DNA of 64,000 bases, from NCBI RefSeq assembly GCF_013314895.1, contig NZ_JABTYE010000010.1, positions 62,001-126,000 on the forward strand, read 5' to 3'. The notes under the pieces were generated by a model that had not been told where the DNA came from, did not search any database, and worked only from the letters and a program-made list of their open reading frames with translations. This stretch comes from Cupriavidus gilardii (GTDB taxonomy: Bacteria; Pseudomonadota; Gammaproteobacteria; Burkholderiales; Burkholderiaceae). The translations under genes were made by a program, and so were the position numbers. Position 1 is the first letter of the stretch; the number at the start of each line of letters is the position of its first letter. This document shows positions 46,357-55,798 of the stretch, one piece after another.

Positions 46357-47358
46357 ACCCGCGCGGGCCGCATGGCCCCCGCGGGCACCCGTGCCCGGCA
46401 CGCGCAACGCGATCTCCAGATCGGCCGCGCCGCGCTGCACCGCCACCTGCCATGCCAGCCGCCCCGCCCCGTCCGGCAGGACCGGGTTGGCGCCATGTTC
46501 GAGCAAAAGCTGCAGCATGCCGCCGTTGCCGGTGAAGGCGGCCAGCGTCAACGCGTTCCACCCGCCGTCGTTGGCGTGATGCCAGGCCGCACCGCGAGTC
46601 AGCAGTAGATCGGCAAGTTCGACATGGCCGTTGGCGACCGCGTACATCAGCGGCGTACCGCCTCGGCCATCGACAGCATCGATATCGACATCCGCCACCA
46701 GCAGGCGCAGCACGTTGTCGAGCCGGCCTTGCGCCGTGGCCATCATCAGCGGCGTGACGCCCGACTTGTCGCGCGCATCGGCATCGGCATCCGCCGCCAG
46801 CAAGGCATGGAGGAGCGCGGGCGACCCCACGCCCGCGGCGAAATGCAGCGCCGTCCTGCCGCCATCGTCGCGCGCCCGCACCGCGGCGCCCGCTTCCAGC
46901 AGCGTGGTCACCGCCTCCGCGTCGTCCGACAATACGGCCCCCATCAGCGCCGTGCGACCGTCGGCGTCGGCCCCTTCCCGCAGCGTCGGCCCGCCCTCGC
47001 GCAACAGCCACTGCAATGCCGCCGGCGACGCGCGCATGACGCCCTGCACCGCATAGTGCAGCGGGCTGGCTCCGGTCCGGGTGACGCCACGCAGCTCGAC
47101 ACCGCGCGCCAGCAGCATGCGCAGGACGTCGGGACTGTTGCGCCAGTAGGCCGCGACATGCAGCAGGGTTTCGCCAATGGCGGTGCGGAATTGCCGCAGC
47201 GTCTGGTCGTGCCTGGGCCAGGCCGACAGCAGCCGCATCGCGCCGTCGTCGTCGCGGTCCGCCAGTGCGCGCATCAGTGCAGCGGTGCCGGCCAGCGGCA
47301 TGGCCAGCGCGCCCGGCCTGGAGATGGACGGGGCGCCCTTGCAGGGTGCAGAGAACAT
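46348..47358 (-). CDS. ankyrin-repeat protein
   Basis: A 336-residue protein made largely of ankyrin repeats, about eight, from roughly residue 60 onward; clear units include GETLLHVAAYWRNSPDVLRMLLARG, GRTALHFAAGVGSPALLHALLAADAD and GGTPLMYAVANGHVELADLLLTRGA. The first 50 residues are not repeat-like and show no clear signal peptide. Start ATG 47358 is chosen for its GGAGGGA ribosome site; ATG 47388 lacks one. It probably mediates protein binding in the cytoplasm, with partner unknown. It is convergent with panC and sits 200 bases downstream of the PepSY gene. Confidence 0.88.
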   Translation of the reverse strand: MFSAPCKGAPSISRPGALAMPLAGTAALMRALADRDDDGAMRLLSAWPRHDQTLRQFRTAIGETLLHVAAYWRNSPDVLRMLLARGVELRGVTRTGASPLHYAVQGVMRASPAALQWLLREGGPTLREGADADGRTALMGAVLSDDAEAVTTLLEAGAAVRARDDGGRTALHFAAGVGSPALLHALLAADADADARDKSGVTPLMMATAQGRLDNVLRLLVADVDIDAVDGRGGTPLMYAVANGHVELADLLLTRGAAWHHANDGGWNALTLAAFTGNGGMLQLLLEHGANPVLPDGAGRLAWQVAVQRGAADLEIALRVPGTGARGGHAARAGLR

Positions 47359-47558
47359 GTTCCCTCCTGTTTCGAATGGGATTTCCACCGATCGGACCGG
47401 CGGGCGCCAGGCGCCGCGGCCGGCGCCGGCCAGTATTGCGACGCGGCGCGCGGGCGCTTCGCCTTTTTTGGCCGGCGTTGTGGAAATCGAAGTGCGGAGG
47501 GGGCTGGGAAAGGAGGGAGTTGCAGCGGCGCGCTACGCCATGGCCGCCCCGCGCCGAT

Positions 47559-48776
47559 TCAGCGGCGTGCCGCCTGCCGCTGCTCGGTCTTCTTCAGATG
47601 GCGCCGATGGCCGCGCTGCCGCTTCCACCAGATCAGCACGCCGGTCAGCGCGAACAGCAGCGGCGCGAGCCCGAAGGCAGAGATGAAGATGCGGCCCGGC
47701 AGGCCGAACGCTTCGCCGGTGTGCAGCGGGTACATCCAGTTCAGCACGGTGTCGCCGGCCGGTGCGGCGAGCGGATCGCGCACGCCGAGCCGCTGACCGG
47801 TATAGGCGTCCAGCCACAGCCGGGTCGCACCGCTGCCCTGGCGCACTTCCCCGGGCTGACGCAGCCGGATCTCGTAGGCATCGGTCGGCTGACGCGGGAA
47901 CGACACGCGCGACACGGTCGCCTCCGGGTACAGCGCCTGGGCCGCCTGCATGGCCTGCTGCACGCCCATCGGCATGGCGCCCTCGTAGGGCGGCGTGGAG
48001 CTCGGCCGTGCCGGTGCGGTGACCGTCATCACGCTGCCGACCAGCGGCGTGACCCACTTCGGCAGATTCAGATACCAGCCGGAAAACGCCAGCGTCGCGA
48101 GCACCGGCGCGGCCAGGATGCCGCCGGCGCGATGCAGCGAATAGTTCAGCCGCCACCACGAGCCGCCGTGCGTGATGCGGAACGCCTGCACGATCGCGCG
48201 GGCCTTCAGCTTGGGCCACCACAGCGCAATGCCGGCCAGCACCGACAACAGCAGCAGCATGCCGCCCACGCCGGCCACGGTCTTGCCGGTATCGCCGGCG
48301 AGCAGATAGTGATGCAGATGAAAGATCGTCGGCATCAGCAACGGGCGCGACAGCCCGGGCTCGCCCCAGATGCGTTCGCCCTTGACCGCCAGCGTGGCCG
48401 GATCGACCATCACCTGCCGCGAACGCCCGGGCACCACGTTGCCCGTGGCGGGATCCTTGACGTGGTACCAGGCGATGAACACCTCGCGCTCCGATACCGG
48501 CAGCATCAGCATCCGCGGCTTGCCATACTGCGGATCGGCCTTCAGCCTGGCGACCACCTGCTGCACGGTATCGGCACGCAGCGGCAGCGATACCGGCTCG
48601 GATGCCACCAGCAGCTCGGGATTGAGCGCGGCGTCGATCTCGTCGCGCCATGACAGCACGGTGCCGGTCAGGCCCAGCAGCACGAACAGCACGCCGAGCC
48701 ACAGGCCGATGTACAGATGGAGTTTGACGAGAAGGACGCGCAGGCGGCCGGTAACCATGGTGGGGAACGATGGCAC
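47559..48776 (-). CDS. PepSY-associated membrane protein (PiuB-like)
   Basis: A 405-residue inner-membrane protein with four hydrophobic segments (about 15-40, 165-190, 215-240 and 360-385) and periplasmic PepSY-type regions. Family features are KLHLYIGLWLGVLFVLLGLTGTVLSWRDEID, HLHHYLLAGDTGKTVAGVGG and SLHRAGGILAAPVLATLAFSGWYLN. Relatives are often iron-regulated and associated with TonB-dependent siderophore uptake, sometimes as ferric reductases. No Fur box or receptor gene is evident beside it, so its substrate is unknown. Confidence 0.88.
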   Translation of the reverse strand: MPSFPTMVTGRLRVLLVKLHLYIGLWLGVLFVLLGLTGTVLSWRDEIDAALNPELLVASEPVSLPLRADTVQQVVARLKADPQYGKPRMLMLPVSEREVFIAWYHVKDPATGNVVPGRSRQVMVDPATLAVKGERIWGEPGLSRPLLMPTIFHLHHYLLAGDTGKTVAGVGGMLLLLSVLAGIALWWPKLKARAIVQAFRITHGGSWWRLNYSLHRAGGILAAPVLATLAFSGWYLNLPKWVTPLVGSVMTVTAPARPSSTPPYEGAMPMGVQQAMQAAQALYPEATVSRVSFPRQPTDAYEIRLRQPGEVRQGSGATRLWLDAYTGQRLGVRDPLAAPAGDTVLNWMYPLHTGEAFGLPGRIFISAFGLAPLLFALTGVLIWWKRQRGHRRHLKKTEQRQAARR

Positions 48777-48880
48777 GGCCGGCGGCTGCCGACGCGCGCT
48801 ACGGGGCTGACAAAGCCGACAAGTGTAGCAGGCGGGCCATGCGCAACGGTGGCGGCCGTCCCTCCCGCCTTAGGCGAGAC

Positions 48881-50407
48881 TCAACTCCCGGCGGGCCGCA
48901 GCGGCGCGAACAAGGTCGCCAGATCCAGGTGCGAAGCCATCGTGTCGGCCAGCCGTTCCAGCGACGCTTCGCGCAGCGCCGCCAGGTCGACCCCTTCGGC
49001 CCCATCCAGCCCGGCCCAGCGCAGCAGCGCGGCACAGCCGGCCGGATCGTCGAACAGGCCATGCAGATAGGTCGCCAGCACCTGGCCGTCAGCGGACAGC
49101 ACGCCGTCCGCGCGGCCATCGTCGAGCCGCAGCGCGGGCCGCGCCAGCGCCGGGCCGTCGGTGACGCCGAGATGGATCTCGTAGCCCGCCACGCTGGCAT
49201 GCTGTCCATCCAGCAAGAGATGGCCGCGCGCCTGGCGCAGCTGCTTGTCGGCCGCCAGCACGGTGGCGAAATCGAGCAGCCCCAGACCGTCGCTGCCACC
49301 GGGTGCGCCCTCGCGGCCGTCCGGATCCTCGATGCGGCGCCCCAGCATCTGCATGCCGCCGCAAATGCCGATGACCTTGCCGCCATAGCGCAGATGCCGC
49401 AGCAGCGCGCGGTCCCAGCCCTGTTCGCGCAGGAAGGCGAGGTCGGCGCGCACGCTCTTGCTGCCCGGCAGCACGATCAGATCGGCCGCGGGAATCGGCA
49501 TGCCGGGGCCGATCCAGTGCAGATCGACGCGCGGATGCGCGCGCAGCGCATCGAAATCGGTATGGTTCGAAATGCGCGGCAGCACCGGCACGATCACGCG
49601 CAGGCGCGGCGCGTTCTCGTCCTTGGCCGCTTGCGTGGCCGCCACCGCGTCCTCGGCATCGAGATGCAGCCCGTGCAGATAGGGCAGCACGCCCAGCACC
49701 GGCTTGCCGGTGCGCTGACGCAGCCAGTCCAGCCCCGGTTCGAGCAGCGAGATATCGCCGCGGAAGCGATTGATGATGAAGCCCTTGATGCGCCCGCGCT
49801 CGCTCCGGGACAGACAGTCCAGCGTGCCGACCAGATGCGCGAACACCCCGCCGCGGTCGATATCGGCGACCAGCACCACCGGGCAATCCACCGCCTCCGC
49901 AAAGCCCATGTTGGCGATGTCGCGGTCGCGCAGATTGACCTCGGCCGGGCTGCCGGCGCCCTCGACCAGCACCACGTCGTAGCCCTCGCGCAGGCGCCGG
50001 TGCGAGGCCAGCACGGCCTGCATCGCCACCGGCTTGTAGTCGTGATAGGCGCGGGCGTCGAGATCCAGGCGCGCACGGCCGTGGATGATGATCTGCGCGC
50101 CGGTGTCGCTGCTCGGCTTGAGCAGTACCGGGTTCATGTCGGTGTGCGGCGCCAGCCCCGCCGCCTGGGCCTGCAGTGCCTGCGCGCGGCCGATCTCGCC
50201 GCCATCGGCGGTGACGGCGCTGTTCAGCGCCATGTTCTGCGGCTTGAACGGTGCGACCCGCACCCCCGCGCGTGCCAGCAGCCGGCACAGGCCGGCCACC
50301 ACGGTGCTCTTGCCGGCGTCGGAGGTCGTGCCCTGGATCATCAGCGTGCCGGATAGCCTGGCGCAGGCCACGGCGGCGGGGTCGTTCGAATCGGGACAGG
50401 TTTGCAT
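48881..50407 (-). CDS. cobQ: cobyric acid synthase
   Basis: Amidates cobyrinic acid a,c-diamide (adenosylated) at four carboxyls using glutamine. The 508-residue protein has an N-terminal P-loop-like domain ([42 protein letters not shown]) and [23 protein letters not shown]. The C-terminal GATase-1 domain has [12 protein letters not shown] carrying the nucleophilic Cys. It is divergent from cobU across 104 bases. It is the only gene here acting on the corrin ring's peripheral groups before lower-loop assembly. No cobalamin riboswitch is seen ahead of it. Confidence 0.95.
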   Translation of the reverse strand: MQTCPDSNDPAAVACARLSGTLMIQGTTSDAGKSTVVAGLCRLLARAGVRVAPFKPQNMALNSAVTADGGEIGRAQALQAQAAGLAPHTDMNPVLLKPSSDTGAQIIIHGRARLDLDARAYHDYKPVAMQAVLASHRRLREGYDVVLVEGAGSPAEVNLRDRDIANMGFAEAVDCPVVLVADIDRGGVFAHLVGTLDCLSRSERGRIKGFIINRFRGDISLLEPGLDWLRQRTGKPVLGVLPYLHGLHLDAEDAVAATQAAKDENAPRLRVIVPVLPRISNHTDFDALRAHPRVDLHWIGPGMPIPAADLIVLPGSKSVRADLAFLREQGWDRALLRHLRYGGKVIGICGGMQMLGRRIEDPDGREGAPGGSDGLGLLDFATVLAADKQLRQARGHLLLDGQHASVAGYEIHLGVTDGPALARPALRLDDGRADGVLSADGQVLATYLHGLFDDPAGCAALLRWAGLDGAEGVDLAALREASLERLADTMASHLDLATLFAPLRPAGS

Positions 50408-50499
50408 CGCGGCGATTATCGCATCGGGCCATGCGGGTCCGCCGGTGCGCTGCGCACCTGGCCCGGCCGATCTACCCTGGCGACGCGCGATGCGCCCGC

Positions 50500-50505
50500 T
50501 ACAAT
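50500..50505 (+). promoter_or_regulatory. -10-like element immediately before cobU
   Basis: TACAAT lies only six bases upstream of ATG 50512, with a weak -35 (CTGGCG, 17 bp spacing). If used, the transcript would start at or next to the ATG. Confidence 0.35.
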
Positions 50506-50511
50506 ACCCGG

Positions 50512-51234
50512 ATGGAACCCAAGGCCCCTCCTCCCGCCGCTGGCGCCGGCCAGGCCGACACGCCGTCCGACGTCGCGTTGCCCACCGGCGAAGCGGCCAT
50601 CGCGGTGGCGACCCAGCCCGTCGTCGACCTGCCCCGGCCCGGGCCGCGCGAGCTGACGCTGGTGCTGGGCGGCGCGCGCTCGGGCAAGAGTCACTTTGCC
50701 GAGCAGCTGGCGACCGACCATGCGCTGGCCACCGGCGGTCCGGTGACCTATATCGCGACCGCCCTCGAAGACCCCGACGACACCGACGAGGAAATGCAGC
50801 TGCGCATCGCGCTGCATCGCGCGCGGCGCCCCGCCGACTGGAATCTGGTCGAGGAGCCGCTGCATCTGGCCGACGCGCTGTACGCGCATGCCCGCCGCGA
50901 CGGCTGCATCCTGGTCGACTGCATGACGGTCTGGCTCAACAACCTGATCTTTCTCGACAAGCGTCCCTATCCGGAGCACGGCGTCATCACGCCGCCGCCG
51001 GCCTTCACCGAGGAAATGGACGCGCTGCTCGCCGCGCTGCCGACATTGCCCGGCCACGTGATCCTGGTTTCCAACGAGATCGGCTTCGGCGTGGTGCCGA
51101 TGGGCGCCATCACGCGTTTCTACGTCGACGAGCTCGGCCGCCTGAACCAGAAGCTGGCCGCTGCGGCCGACCGCGTGCGCCTGCTGGTCGCCGGTCTGCC
51201 GGTCGCGATCAAGGGACCGGACCCGGCATGGTGA
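50512..51234 (+). CDS. cobU: adenosylcobinamide kinase / adenosylcobinamide-phosphate guanylyltransferase
   Basis: Phosphorylates adenosylcobinamide and then adds GMP. The 240-residue protein has the P-loop [26 protein letters not shown], and [30 protein letters not shown]. Conservation begins near residue 46; the preceding 45 residues are Pro/Ala-rich and have no internal Met. The true start may be the ATG at 50512 or a downstream GTG. The stop overlaps cobD by seven bases. It heads the plus-strand run cobU-cobD-cobC-btuF. Confidence 0.92.
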   Translation: MEPKAPPPAAGAGQADTPSDVALPTGEAAIAVATQPVVDLPRPGPRELTLVLGGARSGKSHFAEQLATDHALATGGPVTYIATALEDPDDTDEEMQLRIALHRARRPADWNLVEEPLHLADALYAHARRDGCILVDCMTVWLNNLIFLDKRPYPEHGVITPPPAFTEEMDALLAALPTLPGHVILVSNEIGFGVVPMGAITRFYVDELGRLNQKLAAAADRVRLLVAGLPVAIKGPDPAW

Positions 51235-52226
51235 GTTCGCTGTGGCCCGCGGCGCCGCTGGCGCCCGGGGCGGCCATTGCGCTGACGGCGCTGGCTGGCG
51301 TGGCGCTCGACCGCGGGCTTGGCGAGCCGCGCCGCTGGCATCCGCTGGTGGGCTTCGGTCGCCTCGCCCATGCCGCCGAGCGCAGGCTGAACCGGCCGCG
51401 ACCAGGGTCGCGCTGGCGCCAGCGCGGCGTCGGGCTGATGGCCTGGTCGGCGCTGGTGCTCGGCCCCGCGGCGCTGAGCGTGCTGCTGATCGCCGCCGCC
51501 ACCGACTTCGCCGGCGCGTGGCTCGGCTGGCTGCTGCACGCCCTGGGCCTGTATGCCGCGCTGGGGGCGCGCAGCCTGAGCCAGCATATCGAACCGATCG
51601 CCAGGGCGCTGGCCGAAGGCGAGCTTGGGCAAGCGCGGCAGCTGACCGCGCGCATCGTCTCGCGCGACACTGCCGATGCCGATGCCCCGGCGCTGGCCAG
51701 GGCGGCCTGCGAATCGGCGCTCGAGAACGGCAACGACGCGATCTTCGGCGCGCTGTTCTGGTTCCTGATCGGCGGCGCGCCCGCGGCGATCGCCTATCGG
51801 CTCGCCAATACGCTCGATGCGATGTGGGGATACCGGACCGAACGACTGCTGCAATTCGGCTGGGCCGCCGCCCGTCTCGACGACCTGCTGAATCTGATCC
51901 CGGCCCGGCTGACCGCGCTGTCCTACGCGCTGCTCGGCTCGACCGCGCGCGCGCTGCGCTGCTGGCGCCAGCAGGCGCCGGCCTGGTCCAGCCCGAACGC
52001 GGGGCCGGTGATGGCGGCGGGCGCCGGTGCGCTTGGCGTCGCGCTCGGCGGGCCGGCCCGCTACCACGGCCAATGGGAAGCGCGCCCCCCGCTGGGCGAA
52101 GGCGCTCCTCCCGGCGCGGCCGACGTACTGGCCAGTCTGCGGCTGGTGCGGCGAACGCTGTGGCTGTGGCTGGCACTGGCGGCCGCCGGCGGCATCGTCG
52201 CGCAGCTGATGGCGCTGGCGCGATGA
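51228..52226 (+). CDS. cobD: adenosylcobinamide-phosphate synthase (CobD/CbiB)
   Basis: Membrane enzyme that attaches aminopropanol (phosphate) to cobyric acid. The 332-residue protein has several hydrophobic helices and the family motifs RRWHPLVGFGRLAHAAERRLN, IVSRDTADADAPALARAACESALENGNDAIFGALFWF and DAMWGYRTER. The start is ATG 51228, overlapping cobU, with GTG 51231 as alternative. Its stop overlaps the next ATG as ATGA. It acts with CobQ and CobC in building the aminopropanol arm. Confidence 0.94.
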   Translation: MVSSLWPAAPLAPGAAIALTALAGVALDRGLGEPRRWHPLVGFGRLAHAAERRLNRPRPGSRWRQRGVGLMAWSALVLGPAALSVLLIAAATDFAGAWLGWLLHALGLYAALGARSLSQHIEPIARALAEGELGQARQLTARIVSRDTADADAPALARAACESALENGNDAIFGALFWFLIGGAPAAIAYRLANTLDAMWGYRTERLLQFGWAAARLDDLLNLIPARLTALSYALLGSTARALRCWRQQAPAWSSPNAGPVMAAGAGALGVALGGPARYHGQWEARPPLGEGAPPGAADVLASLRLVRRTLWLWLALAAAGGIVAQLMALAR

Positions 52227-53290
52227 ACCATCCGCATCCCCTGCCCCCGCCGATCCGCCACGGCGGCAATCTGCTCGCCGCCGCGCGCCGCTACGGCCGC
52301 GACCCGGCCGACTGGCTCGACCTGTCGACCGGCATCAATCCCGACGGCTATCCGGTGCCGCCGCTGCCGGCCGACTGCTGGCAGCGGCTGCCGCAGGACG
52401 ACGACGGTCTCGCCGAAATTGCGGCGCGCGCATACGGCGCGCCGCATGCCCTGCCGGTGGCCGGCTCGCAGGCCGCGATCCGCACGCTGCCGGCGCTGCT
52501 GCCGCCGGGCCGCGTCGGCATCGCCTCGCTCGGCTACAGCGAGTACGCGCCCGCGTTCGCCGCCGCGGGCCATCGCGTGGTGCCGCTCGACGAAGCGGAC
52601 TTCTTGCGTCCGGCCCTCGCCGATACGCTCGATCATCTGGTGGTGGTCAATCCGAACAATCCGACGGGGCGCCTGGTACCGCGCCAGCGGCTGCTTGGCT
52701 GGCATGCCGCGCTGGCCGCGCGCGGCGGCACGCTGCTGGTCGACGAGGCCTTTGCCGATGCGCTGGCCGCCGATGAAGGCAGTGACTCGCTGGCGCCGGA
52801 CAGCGGCCGTGCCGGCCTGATCGTGCTGCGCTCGCTGGGCAAGTTCTATGGACTGGCCGGCGTGCGCTGCGGCTTCGTGCTGGCGCAGCCGGACCTGTTG
52901 CAGTCTCTTGGCAAGCGTCTGGGCCATTGGACCGTTTCCGGACCGGCACGCGAGGTGGCTCGGCTGGCGCTGTGCGACACCGATTGGCAGGCCGCCACGC
53001 GCTGGCGTCTTCGTGGGGCGAGCGCGCGCATGGACGCGCTGCTGCGCGCGCACGGACTGGCGCCGGTCACCTTGCCGCTGTTCGCCTGGGTGCCGCGTGC
53101 CGATGCCGCACGGCTGCATGAGGCGCTGGCGCATGCCGGTGTCTGGACTCGCCTGTTCGACGCACCGGCGCCGCCCGTCGCTGCGCACGATTCCACCCGG
53201 ATGCCGAGCCTGCGCTTCGGCTTGCCGCCCGATCGCGAGGCCTGCTGGCAACGGCTTGCCGACGCCCTCGCCACGACCCTTCCGCTCTGA
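52223..53290 (+). CDS. cobC: threonine-phosphate decarboxylase (CobC/CobD-Salmonella)
   Basis: PLP enzyme of the aminotransferase fold that decarboxylates threonine phosphate to aminopropanol phosphate for the nucleotide loop. The 355-residue protein has HGGNLLAAARRYGRDPADWLDLSTGINPDG, VVNPNNPTGRLVPR and the PLP lysine in LRSLGKFYGLAGVRCGF. The ATG overlaps the cobD stop (ATGA). Naming follows Pseudomonas denitrificans; the Salmonella equivalent is CobD. Confidence 0.93.
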   Translation: MNHPHPLPPPIRHGGNLLAAARRYGRDPADWLDLSTGINPDGYPVPPLPADCWQRLPQDDDGLAEIAARAYGAPHALPVAGSQAAIRTLPALLPPGRVGIASLGYSEYAPAFAAAGHRVVPLDEADFLRPALADTLDHLVVVNPNNPTGRLVPRQRLLGWHAALAARGGTLLVDEAFADALAADEGSDSLAPDSGRAGLIVLRSLGKFYGLAGVRCGFVLAQPDLLQSLGKRLGHWTVSGPAREVARLALCDTDWQAATRWRLRGASARMDALLRAHGLAPVTLPLFAWVPRADAARLHEALAHAGVWTRLFDAPAPPVAAHDSTRMPSLRFGLPPDREACWQRLADALATTLPL

Positions 53291-53291
53291 C

Positions 53292-54260
53292 ATGCCCGTT
53301 CTGCCGTTCCTGTCCTGCCGACGTCGGCGCGCTGCCGCCACGCGGCTCGCCGCCGTCGCGGTGTCTACCGCATGGTTTGCGGCGCTGATCGCCACCGTCC
53401 TGCCCACCCGCGCGCAGGCAGCCGTTACCGTCGTCGACGATGCCGGCCAGACCATCACGCTGGCGCACCCGGCGCGCCGCATCGTGTCGCTGGCCCCGCA
53501 TGTCACCGAGATGCTGTTCGCGGCCGGCGGCGGCGACCGCATCGTCGGCACCGTGAACTACAGCGACTATCCGCCCGAGGCCCGTGCGATTCCTCGTGTG
53601 GGCGACAACAAGGCGCTCGATCTCGAACGCATCGCCGCGCTCAAGCCCGATCTGATCGTGGTCTGGCGGCACGGCAACGCGCAGAAGCAGGCCGAGCGCT
53701 TGCGCGCGCTCGGCCTGCCGCTGTTCCACAGCGAGCCGCGGCGGCTGGCGGCGGTGCCGGACAATATCGAGAAGCTGGGCGTGCTGCTCGGCACCGGCCC
53801 CACCGCGCATGCCGCAGCCGAACGCCTGCGCGCGCGCATTGCCGCGCTGGGCAAGACCCATGCCGCGCGGCCGCCGGTGTCGGTGTTCTATCAGGTCTGG
53901 CAGCAGCCGCTGATGACGCTCAACGGCCAGCATATGGTCAGCGACATGCTGGCCCTGTGCGGCGGCCGCAATGTGTTCGCCGACGAGACGCCGCTGGTGC
54001 CGACGATCTCGGTGGAAGCGGTGATCGCCCGCAACCCCGAGGCAATGATCACGGCCAGCATGGGCGCGACGCCGGCGGACCGGCCGCTGGCCGATTTCGC
54101 GCAATGGCAGCGCTGGCAGCAGCTGACGGCGGTGGCCCGCGGCAATCTGTTCACGATCGACGGCGACCTGATCAACCGGGCCGGGCCACGGGCGATCGAT
54201 GCGGCCGAGATCCTGTGCCGTCAGCTGGAGGTGGCGCGAAGCCGGCGGCCGGCGCACTGA
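53292..54260 (+). CDS. btuF: periplasmic cobalamin-binding protein (BtuF-like)
   Basis: Substrate-binding component of an ABC importer. The 322-residue protein has a signal peptide with a twin-arginine-like basic n-region (SCRRRRAAATRLAAVAVSTAWFAALIATVLPTRAQA) and then a type III binding fold (VTVVDDAGQTITLAHPARRIVSLAPHVTEMLFAAG, ALKPDLIVVWRHGNAQK). Placement among B12 genes and the BtuCD genes on the opposite strand make cobalamin or cobinamide the probable ligand. The family also includes haem and siderophore binders, so the ligand is inferred. It starts one base after the cobC stop. Confidence 0.9.
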   Translation: MPVLPFLSCRRRRAAATRLAAVAVSTAWFAALIATVLPTRAQAAVTVVDDAGQTITLAHPARRIVSLAPHVTEMLFAAGGGDRIVGTVNYSDYPPEARAIPRVGDNKALDLERIAALKPDLIVVWRHGNAQKQAERLRALGLPLFHSEPRRLAAVPDNIEKLGVLLGTGPTAHAAAERLRARIAALGKTHAARPPVSVFYQVWQQPLMTLNGQHMVSDMLALCGGRNVFADETPLVPTISVEAVIARNPEAMITASMGATPADRPLADFAQWQRWQQLTAVARGNLFTIDGDLINRAGPRAIDAAEILCRQLEVARSRRPAH

Positions 54261-54299
54261 TACGTAAGCGGGGCTGCACGGCACCGTGCGCGTCGGCCA

Positions 54300-54935
54300 T
54301 CAGCCCGCCGTGCGATTCCACCACAGCAGGCGCCCCGGCCGGGCGCCGCCTGGGTCGAGCCGGAAGCCGCAGCTGGCGCCCCAGCCAAGCTGCCAGTCCA
54401 GCGTGACGGACAGCGGCAGGCCCAGCCAATGCGCGGCCAGCATGCGGATCGGGCCAGCGTGGCCCACCATCCAGAGGCACGGCACCGATGCCGGCCTCGC
54501 GATGGCATCGGCCCATTCCACCACGCGCGCATACGCGGTGCGCGCCGATTCGCCGCCGTGCGGGCGGGCATCGATCAGATCGGCCGCCCATCGATCGAGC
54601 TCGGCCCGCGGCACCGCGTCCCAGCATTGCCCTTCCCAGGCGCCGAAATCGAGTTCCTGCAGTCGCGCATCGCTGTCGATCGCCGGCGCCGTTTCACCGG
54701 CTTGCGCCACGCGCGCCAGCGCGATGCGTTGCGCGCTGACGCTGGCACGCCGTGCGGGACTGCAGACGATGCGGGCCGGCGGCGGCACGCCATTGGCGGA
54801 CGCAGCAGACGCTGCCGCCGACAGGATCGCCTCGGCCGGCGGCGACATCGGTTCGGCCAGCGGCAGATCGAGCCGGCCATAGCAGACGCCATGGTCCACC
54901 GCGGGACGAGCATGCCGGATCAGGACCAGATCCAT
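54300..54935 (-). CDS. histidine phosphatase, probable alpha-ribazole-phosphate phosphatase
   Basis: A 211-residue member of the phosphoglycerate-mutase-like superfamily, with the phospho-histidine motif LVLIRHARPAV at 4-14, the block ELDFGAWEGQCWDAVPRAELD and the second histidine in WMVGHAGPIRML. In cobalamin clusters this fold supplies the phosphatase for alpha-ribazole phosphate or adenosylcobalamin phosphate. ATG 54935 overlaps the end of cobS by 16 bases, so it is coupled to cobS. It is the last gene of the riboswitch-led operon and meets btuF 39 bases away. Confidence 0.9.
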   Translation of the reverse strand: MDLVLIRHARPAVDHGVCYGRLDLPLAEPMSPPAEAILSAAASAASANGVPPPARIVCSPARRASVSAQRIALARVAQAGETAPAIDSDARLQELDFGAWEGQCWDAVPRAELDRWAADLIDARPHGGESARTAYARVVEWADAIARPASVPCLWMVGHAGPIRMLAAHWLGLPLSVTLDWQLGWGASCGFRLDPGGARPGRLLWWNRTAG

Positions 54936-55759
54936 GCCGCCGCCAGCAGGTAGATCAGCAATTCGCCCAGTTGCTGCGCCATGCCGAGACAGTCGCCGGT
55001 ATAGCCGCCGATGCGGCGCACGAAATAGCGGCCCAACACCAACCGCAGCAGCGCCAGCGCGGCGATGGCGGCGGCACCGAAGCCCGGCGCTACCGCCAGC
55101 AGCGGCAACGCGCCGCAAGCCAGCACCAGGGCCAGGCCACGCGGCGACAGCCGCTGCGCGACCGGCTTGGCCTTGCCTTCGGCACGCACATAGTCGAGCG
55201 TGGCCAGAAAGCTGACCGCCATCGCGCGGCTGGCGGCATGCGCGGCCACCAGTACCAGCATCAGTTCGCGCAGGCCGCCGCGCTGGCCCAGCGCCAGCAG
55301 CAATTGCCATTTCAGCAGCAACGCCAGCACCAGCGCGAGCGCGCCGAAGGCACCGATGCGCGAATCGTGCATGATGCGCAGCACGTCCTCGCGCCGGTAT
55401 CCGCCGCCGAAGGCGTCGACGCAATCGGCCAGGCCGTCCTCGTGGAAGGCGCCGGTCAGCAGCAGCGTGGCGCCGATGCCGATCAGCACGGCGACCGGAG
55501 GCGGCCAAAGCAGCCACGCGGCCAGCGTCGCCAGCGCGGCCACGGCGCCGACCATCAGCCCCACCAGCGGGAAATAGCGCGCGGCGGCGTGCAGATAGTG
55601 CGGAGCGAAGCCGACCCAGGCGGGTACCGGTATGCGGGTGAAATAGCCGACCGCGGTCAGCAGGTAGCGCAGTTCGCCGCAGGCGCGGTGCAGCAGGCGG
55701 TCGATCGGACGCTGGTCTTGCCGATCATGCAGCGGCTCGGGTGTGGGCTCGGTCGGCAT
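54920..55759 (-). CDS. cobS: adenosylcobinamide-GDP ribazoletransferase (cobalamin synthase)
   Basis: Polytopic membrane enzyme joining adenosylcobinamide-GDP and alpha-ribazole (phosphate), the last assembly step. The 279-residue protein has hydrophobic helices throughout and the acidic metal-binding motif GAFHEDGLADCVDAFGGGYRREDVLRIMHDSRIGAFG. An N-terminal segment of about 30 soluble residues precedes the family core. It overlaps the phosphatase gene at its 3' end and follows cobT by 39 bases. Confidence 0.95.
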   Translation of the reverse strand: MPTEPTPEPLHDRQDQRPIDRLLHRACGELRYLLTAVGYFTRIPVPAWVGFAPHYLHAAARYFPLVGLMVGAVAALATLAAWLLWPPPVAVLIGIGATLLLTGAFHEDGLADCVDAFGGGYRREDVLRIMHDSRIGAFGALALVLALLLKWQLLLALGQRGGLRELMLVLVAAHAASRAMAVSFLATLDYVRAEGKAKPVAQRLSPRGLALVLACGALPLLAVAPGFGAAAIAALALLRLVLGRYFVRRIGGYTGDCLGMAQQLGELLIYLLAAAWIWS

Positions 55760-55798
55760 CGTGGCAATGGGGCGGATTGCGGATCGGGTGGCGCGAGT

